Below, in pieces: positions 57,601 through 60,000 of a DNA stretch of 60,000 nucleotides (position 1 is its first letter; every line of letters starts with the position of its first letter). Under the pieces are notes generated by a model, which ran no database searches, was not told the origin of the DNA, and was given only the letters and a program-made list of their open reading frames with translations. This DNA is from Owenia fusiformis (lineage: Eukaryota; Annelida; Polychaeta; Sabellida; Oweniidae). Position numbers and translations under genes: made by a program. The stretch spans positions 27,165,936 to 27,225,935 of the forward strand of contig CAIIXF020000006.1 in the NCBI GenBank assembly GCA_903813345.2, given 5' to 3'.

Positions 57601-59222
57601 ATAACTTCGGAACCGGAAGTCGGATCGAAATTTGGTTTGCAGATTCGGATTTCTGAGAAAATTCTATTCTTAATTCATAACTCAAACGTTAAATTTGGAG
57701 AACTTTTTATTTTGACCTACTTTTCGGACACCATATCTCAAAAGTGGGTCAAAATTCTTTCTGACGGCAAAAGGCTAACACTATAAGCCCACTCTTGGCT
57801 ACATATATACACAATATCGAAGAATATAATTAAAGTGTAGTGTCAGAATCGCAAAAATAAGGATAAACTATGAATTTGACCTAGACTTTGACCTAGGGAT
57901 TTTGGTGTCCAAATTTTGAAGTTAAGTAGCCTTCAAGGTCCCCTTCTTTCATAGGCTTTCATTATTTTAAGCTGTACTTAGTCTAAATCTCGTAATTTAC
58001 ACTTCAAAAAACCTTATTTCCCATTGCCATAACATGGGGCACCAAATTTAGCGATTTTTGAGCTTTCAAAATGTCATAACTTCCAAACCGGAAGTTGGAT
58101 CGAAATTTGGTTTGCAGATTCGGATTCCTGACAAAATTCTACCCTTTATTCGTAACTCATACGTTAAATTTGGAGAACTTAATATTTTGACCTACTTTTC
58201 GGACACCATATCTCAAAAGTGAGTCAAAATACTTCCTGACGGCAAAAGGCTAACACTATTAGCACACTCTTGGCTACATGTATACACAATTTCGAAGAAT
58301 ATAATTGAAGTGTAGTGTCAGAATCGCAAAAATAAGGAAAACCTTTGAATTTGACCTAGATTTTGACCTAGGCATTTTGGTGTCCAAATTCTGAAGCTAG
58401 ATGGCTTTTGAGGTCCCCTTCTTTTGAAGGCTTTCATTAAATTAAGCTGAACTCAGTCTATATTTCGTATTTATCACTTCAAAAAAATCATTTTTCCCAT
58501 TGACTTAACATGGACACCAAATTTAGCGATTTTTGAGCTTTTAAAACGACATAACTTCCGAACCGGAAGTCGGATCAAAATTTGGTTTGCAGATTCGGAT
58601 ACCTAGGAAAATTCTACACCTATTCCATAACTCATATGTTGAATTTGGAGAACTTTTTGTTGTGACCTACTTTTCGGACGCCATATCTCAAAAACGGTTA
58701 GAGTTATCAAAAAACGATTTGCCTTTCGGAATTAGCTTTGTTTTAAAGGAACATGACTAAAAAAAAACGGAGCGAAAATATCGAAAGACGACCGAGAAAA
58801 TTGAAAAAAATAACAAAGTACTGGATTTGACCTAGTTCTTGACCTTTGACCTAGATAAAAATTTGACCCCATTTCCCACCAACTAGATACTATACCTATA
58901 TTGACCATATAATAGTCTTGAAAAGATGTCTTATAGTTGTTGAGAAAACTCGATCAGTATAATAAGAATAAGAAGAATAAGAAAAGAGGCAAAAACAATA
59001 GACTCCAGATTTCATCTGGAGTCTAATAAGAAAAGAGGCAAAAACAATAGACTCCAGATTTCATCTGGAGTCTAATAATATTAAATTACTTTTGTTAGAA
59101 GCAAGTTCACATGTTTCCCCAACTCGACACTGTTGGATACATCCACTGAGGTCATTTGCAGCGTTTGGTCCATTTATAGAGACTGAGCAGTTCTTCCAAC
59201 AAGGCAAAGCAATGCTATCACC
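45363..59222 (-). CDS. Gene D (5' partial): SMP-30/gluconolactonase-like propeller protein with N-terminal Cys motif
   Basis: Six exons visible: 59222-59090, 53951-53821, 53295-53155, 52155-52024, 46914-46689, 45616-45363, all phase-consistent. Exons 1 and 2 should lie beyond 60000: in C the gap between exons 2 and 3 is about 800 nt, and here only 778 nt of sequence remain. All propeller signature positions are kept: IIEGPIF, GLNDLIFD, YPNGITV, LSDGMDFD. Intron 3 holds the 1.89-kb tandem duplication and a TIR element. Intron 6 holds the C2H2-ORF element and two related TIR elements. It pairs with C by sequence: EMKA tail instead of CERV, and an almost identical exon 3. Polyadenylation signal about 85 nt past the stop. 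Confidence 0.88.
45930..46457. mobile_element. Inverted-repeat element in gene D intron 7
   Basis: AAAATGTCTTTCCGAACCTT near 45940 is inverted near 46428-46446. It contains TTGCCCCGGGTATT and GTTACTATAGTAACC near 46202-46240, resembling words in foldback element 1 (TGCCCCGGGTGACC and GCCATAGTAACC). Confidence 0.6.
46689..46914 (-). CDS. Gene D exon 7, propeller
   Basis: 226 nt; KPFGSVNCYNTTTNE, IYPNGITVQHD, SYDIVGPCQIENKRVWGNLP; donor GTAAGG. Confidence 0.92.
48715..49050 (+). CDS. C2H2-like zinc-finger ORF inside the TIR element
   Basis: 111 codons, ATG to TAG. Residues 3-27 read ACYHCPPGTQRFEG ... ALHTWEEH, i.e. C-x2-C-x15-H-x4-H, compatible with one C2H2-like finger with a long loop. The rest is charged, with DSINNKIKLIKAEHDSPHDH and a KREPI end. 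Codon use looks coding-like: GC is higher than in the surroundings and there is no low-complexity sequence. It is opposite in strand to gene D and bracketed by long TIRs, so I infer an element-borne or captured gene. The first exon may be missing. The exact family is not recognised. Confidence 0.5.
   Translation: MYACYHCPPGTQRFEGLEGVALHTWEEHKYDEFRFYVRVLNHENGFMSYMSKRYGFIPFEKELSNERIQIDSINNKIKLIKAEHDSPHDHITKKTMLCTPEAKANVKREPI
49557..49795. mobile_element. MITE with 60-bp TIRs nested in the 2.2-kb element
   Basis: CACCCTTGGTATACGCAGCTGAC at its left end is inverted at its right end, as are ATGGACCGGTATGGGTCAAA and GCTGGACC. About 239 bp. Confidence 0.75.
50508..51013. mobile_element. TIR element, 0.5 kb, carrying a signal-peptide-like ORF
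   Basis: GGAGAGGTTAAGC at 50508-50520 is inverted as GCTTAACCTCTCC at 51001-51013. The subterminal TTTGCATATATAATCGAAAC resembles that of the element at 51875-52006, so both belong to one family. Confidence 0.6.
50759..50944 (-). CDS. Small ORF with signal-peptide-like start, inside a TIR element
   Basis: 61 codons, ATG to TGA. It begins MYRALIVLCALSLLQILFQL, a typical basic-then-hydrophobic leader, followed by a polar segment with FRTGDLKFDV and NFDFDAQLNSC. No known domain recognised. It could be a captured first exon, a tiny secreted peptide or chance. The frame is free of low-complexity sequence and is richer in GC than the surroundings. Confidence 0.3.
   Translation of the reverse strand: MYRALIVLCALSLLQILFQLQSFGFRTGDLKFDVGSTGTILLVSIEHYAVNFDFDAQLNSC
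51525..51800. repeat. Dispersed repeat, copy 2
   Basis: Same family and orientation as 31321-31590: ATCCATGAGTGGGTGTAA, AAATATGATATCTTGATCCA and ATTCGATCTATATCCTTGCA. In gene D intron 6. Confidence 0.6.
51875..52006. mobile_element. 132-bp TIR element abutting gene D exon 6
   Basis: AGGGAGTTTAAGCTTG at 51875 and CAAGCTTAAACTCCCT at 52006 are perfect 16-bp TIRs. Same family as 50508-51013 by the CATATAAAATCGAAAC subterminal word. Confidence 0.75.
52024..52155 (-). CDS. Gene D exon 6, propeller
   Basis: 44 codons; VVTKDNKNETLQGLNDLIFD ... GNLWMTAPFGPIAPHPLRQS. A 132-bp TIR element begins 17 nt downstream of the donor. Confidence 0.9.
52156..53154. other. Gene D intron 5
   Basis: AT-rich intron. 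Overlapping plus-strand frames near 52719-53356 have no recognised domain and are partly antisense to exon 5. Confidence 0.5.
53155..53295 (-). CDS. Gene D exon 5, propeller
   Basis: 47 codons; DSTFVALSVNGIKGMPGGLQ ... NNIWVSDVSLGLLKVKQDG; acceptor TTTTCGCAG, donor GTAAGA. Confidence 0.92.
53821..53951 (-). CDS. Gene D exon 4, first propeller exon
   Basis: TGFTKIVNVGEIIEGPIFAK ... GEIRRVDLEKKQ; one codon longer than in C; acceptor TTTTTAAAG, donor GTACAT. Confidence 0.88.
54011..54914. mobile_element. Probable TIR element, about 0.9 kb, gene D intron 3
   Basis: CACGTCGCACGAAACTGGGG followed by ACAATT at the left is imperfectly inverted at the right (AATTGTCCCCAGGTCCGTGC then ACGT). No ORF recognised. 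It lies about 60 bp upstream of exon 4. Confidence 0.5.
55318..55495. repeat. AGGAT microsatellite, unit 1
   Basis: Purine-rich (AGGAT)n with AAGGA variants. Its counterpart in unit 2 is 5 bp shorter. Confidence 0.9.
57209..57386. repeat. AGGAT microsatellite, unit 2
   Basis: Second copy of the purine-rich pentamer array. The antisense frames it creates (SYPILSYP-like) are not genes. Confidence 0.9.
58980..59079. repeat. Duplicated hairpin at the end of the tandem array
   Basis: A segment of about 50 bp (AAAAGAGGCAAAAACAATAG then the hairpin AGACTCCAGAT-TTC-ATCTGGAGTCT) occurs twice in a row, ending about 10 bp before the exon 3 donor of gene D. The AGACTCCAGAT half also appears near the start of each 1.89-kb unit. 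Confidence 0.8.
59090..59222 (-). CDS. Gene D exon 3, CX3C-X15-CX3C motif
   Basis: GDSIALPCWKNCSVSINGPN ... LSGCIQQCRVGETCELASNK; 133 nt, phase 0 to 1, donor GTAATT. Only a few substitutions from C. Confidence 0.9.
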
Positions 59223-60000
59223 CTACATGCATATGTCAACATACTTTCATTTGTACTACTTTTACTTTGTTTTATTTTAAAAATTATAACATCTCGAGAA
59301 ATCGTGGTCACGATTGACTTTATCTAAAAAGATTATGAAAATGAATTTCAAGGTCACAATCGACATTTTATACCGTCACCGCAGGTTTTTTATTTTAATT
59401 TTGTTAACATAGCTACATTTAGAAAACGTGAGGTCATAAAAATAGTTAGTAGTTGACTAATCTAAAAGGCTTGTAACAGGGAACATCAAGGCCATAATCG
59501 ACTTTTAATTGATAAATGAGTTATTGCATGCTATAGAATTATATTAATAAGAAAAGTAAATCGACATGTCTTAATTTGGAATGATTTTTGTCTAAGAAGT
59601 ACTTTTATAATTCTATATGAGATTAATGGTGTGGCTTTCCCTACAGTCCTAATTTAGGTTTTCACCAATTAAATTCACTAATTGTTAGATTATACTGTTT
59701 GGGCACAAGTGTGTTGTTTGGATATTAGAATTGCAATGTACATAATGTAATTATTATATCAGGTTTTATTTTTATGTTATTATTTGAACTGTATTACACT
59801 TAGTGAATCTTAATTTGAAACGTGTGTTATGTAACTCTTGTGACCAGCATTTAATCCCCAGTCCCAATTACATAATGATTTACCTGATTGCACAATAAGA
59901 TCATTTGACTGATGATATTTCAAAACTTGGCACAAAGGCCTTTTTGGGACGCGCTATACGTCCATACATGTAGGTGTTATTTAATCTTACGCATAGACGA
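59223..60000. other. Gene D intron 2 (partial)
   Basis: The part next to exon 3 is alignable with the matching part of gene C intron 2 (ATGTCAACATA, AATTATAACAT words). The remainder shows nothing recognisable; exon 2 of D should lie just past the window. Confidence 0.5.

Larger units (their letters stand above)
55202..58985. repeat. Direct tandem duplication, two units of about 1.89 kb
   Basis: Unit 1 is about 55202-57097 and unit 2 about 57098-58985. They are nearly identical over the whole length; differences are mainly in the AGGAT microsatellite, with scattered substitutions. Each unit starts with a hairpin (GAAATTGAAC / GTTCAATTTC) and contains four sub-repeats bearing CATAACTTCCRAACCGGAAG. 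Open frames at 55490, 55671, 57381 and 57562 are repeat-derived. In gene D intron 3. Confidence 0.9.

Overview
This window looks like nuclear DNA of an invertebrate animal, most likely marine. It is AT-rich, its genes are split into short exons with GT-AG introns in constant phases, and the introns are full of inverted-repeat and terminal-inverted-repeat (TIR) mobile elements. I see no bacterial-type operons. The species cannot be fixed from the sequence alone.

The gene content is one head-to-tail array of four paralogues, all on the minus strand. From upstream to downstream they are D (59222 to 45363, 5' end beyond the window), C (43253 to 27624), B (24689 to 18527) and A (14409 to 4243). 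Each complete copy has eight coding exons: a signal peptide (exon 1), two small cysteine exons (exon 2, CX3C-X7-CX3C; exon 3, CX3C-X15/16-CX3C), then five exons (4-8) encoding an SMP-30/gluconolactonase/LRE-type six-bladed beta-propeller. The four polar metal and active-site positions of that family (Glu in EGP, Asn in ND, Asn in PNG, Asp in DGM) are kept in all four copies, so the array probably encodes secreted, active metal-dependent hydrolases. A and B form one subfamily, C and D another. Two cysteines in the last exon are present in A and B and absent in C and D. Copy A has a phase conflict between exons 3 and 4.

Mobile DNA, left to right: a TIR element (176-1511), a foldback element (1552-3176), a tRNA-like SINE (about 7370-7700), a 4.5-kb foldback with an inverted minisatellite core inside gene A (about 9001-13499), a palindromic element upstream of A (14886-15731), a TIR transposon (15871-16694), a 1.2-1.4-kb repeat family with copies in genes B and C, a TIR element in B with a nested copy of its own end (22533-23389), a decayed non-LTR reverse transcriptase (about 25310-26262), a cluster of palindromic E-box motifs (26922-27341), a 5.4-kb foldback made of opposed satellite arrays (36677-42041), several small palindromic MITEs, a 2.2-kb TIR element carrying a C2H2-like ORF (48318-50509), a 0.5-kb TIR element carrying a signal-peptide-like ORF (50508-51013), and a 1.89-kb direct tandem duplication (55202-58985). 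Most of these lie in introns, which explains why genes of about 1.16 kb coding length span 6-16 kb.

No rRNA, functional tRNA or CRISPR array was found. Exon boundaries were set by hand from GT/AG sites, frame and paralogue alignment. Most agree across all copies in length and phase.
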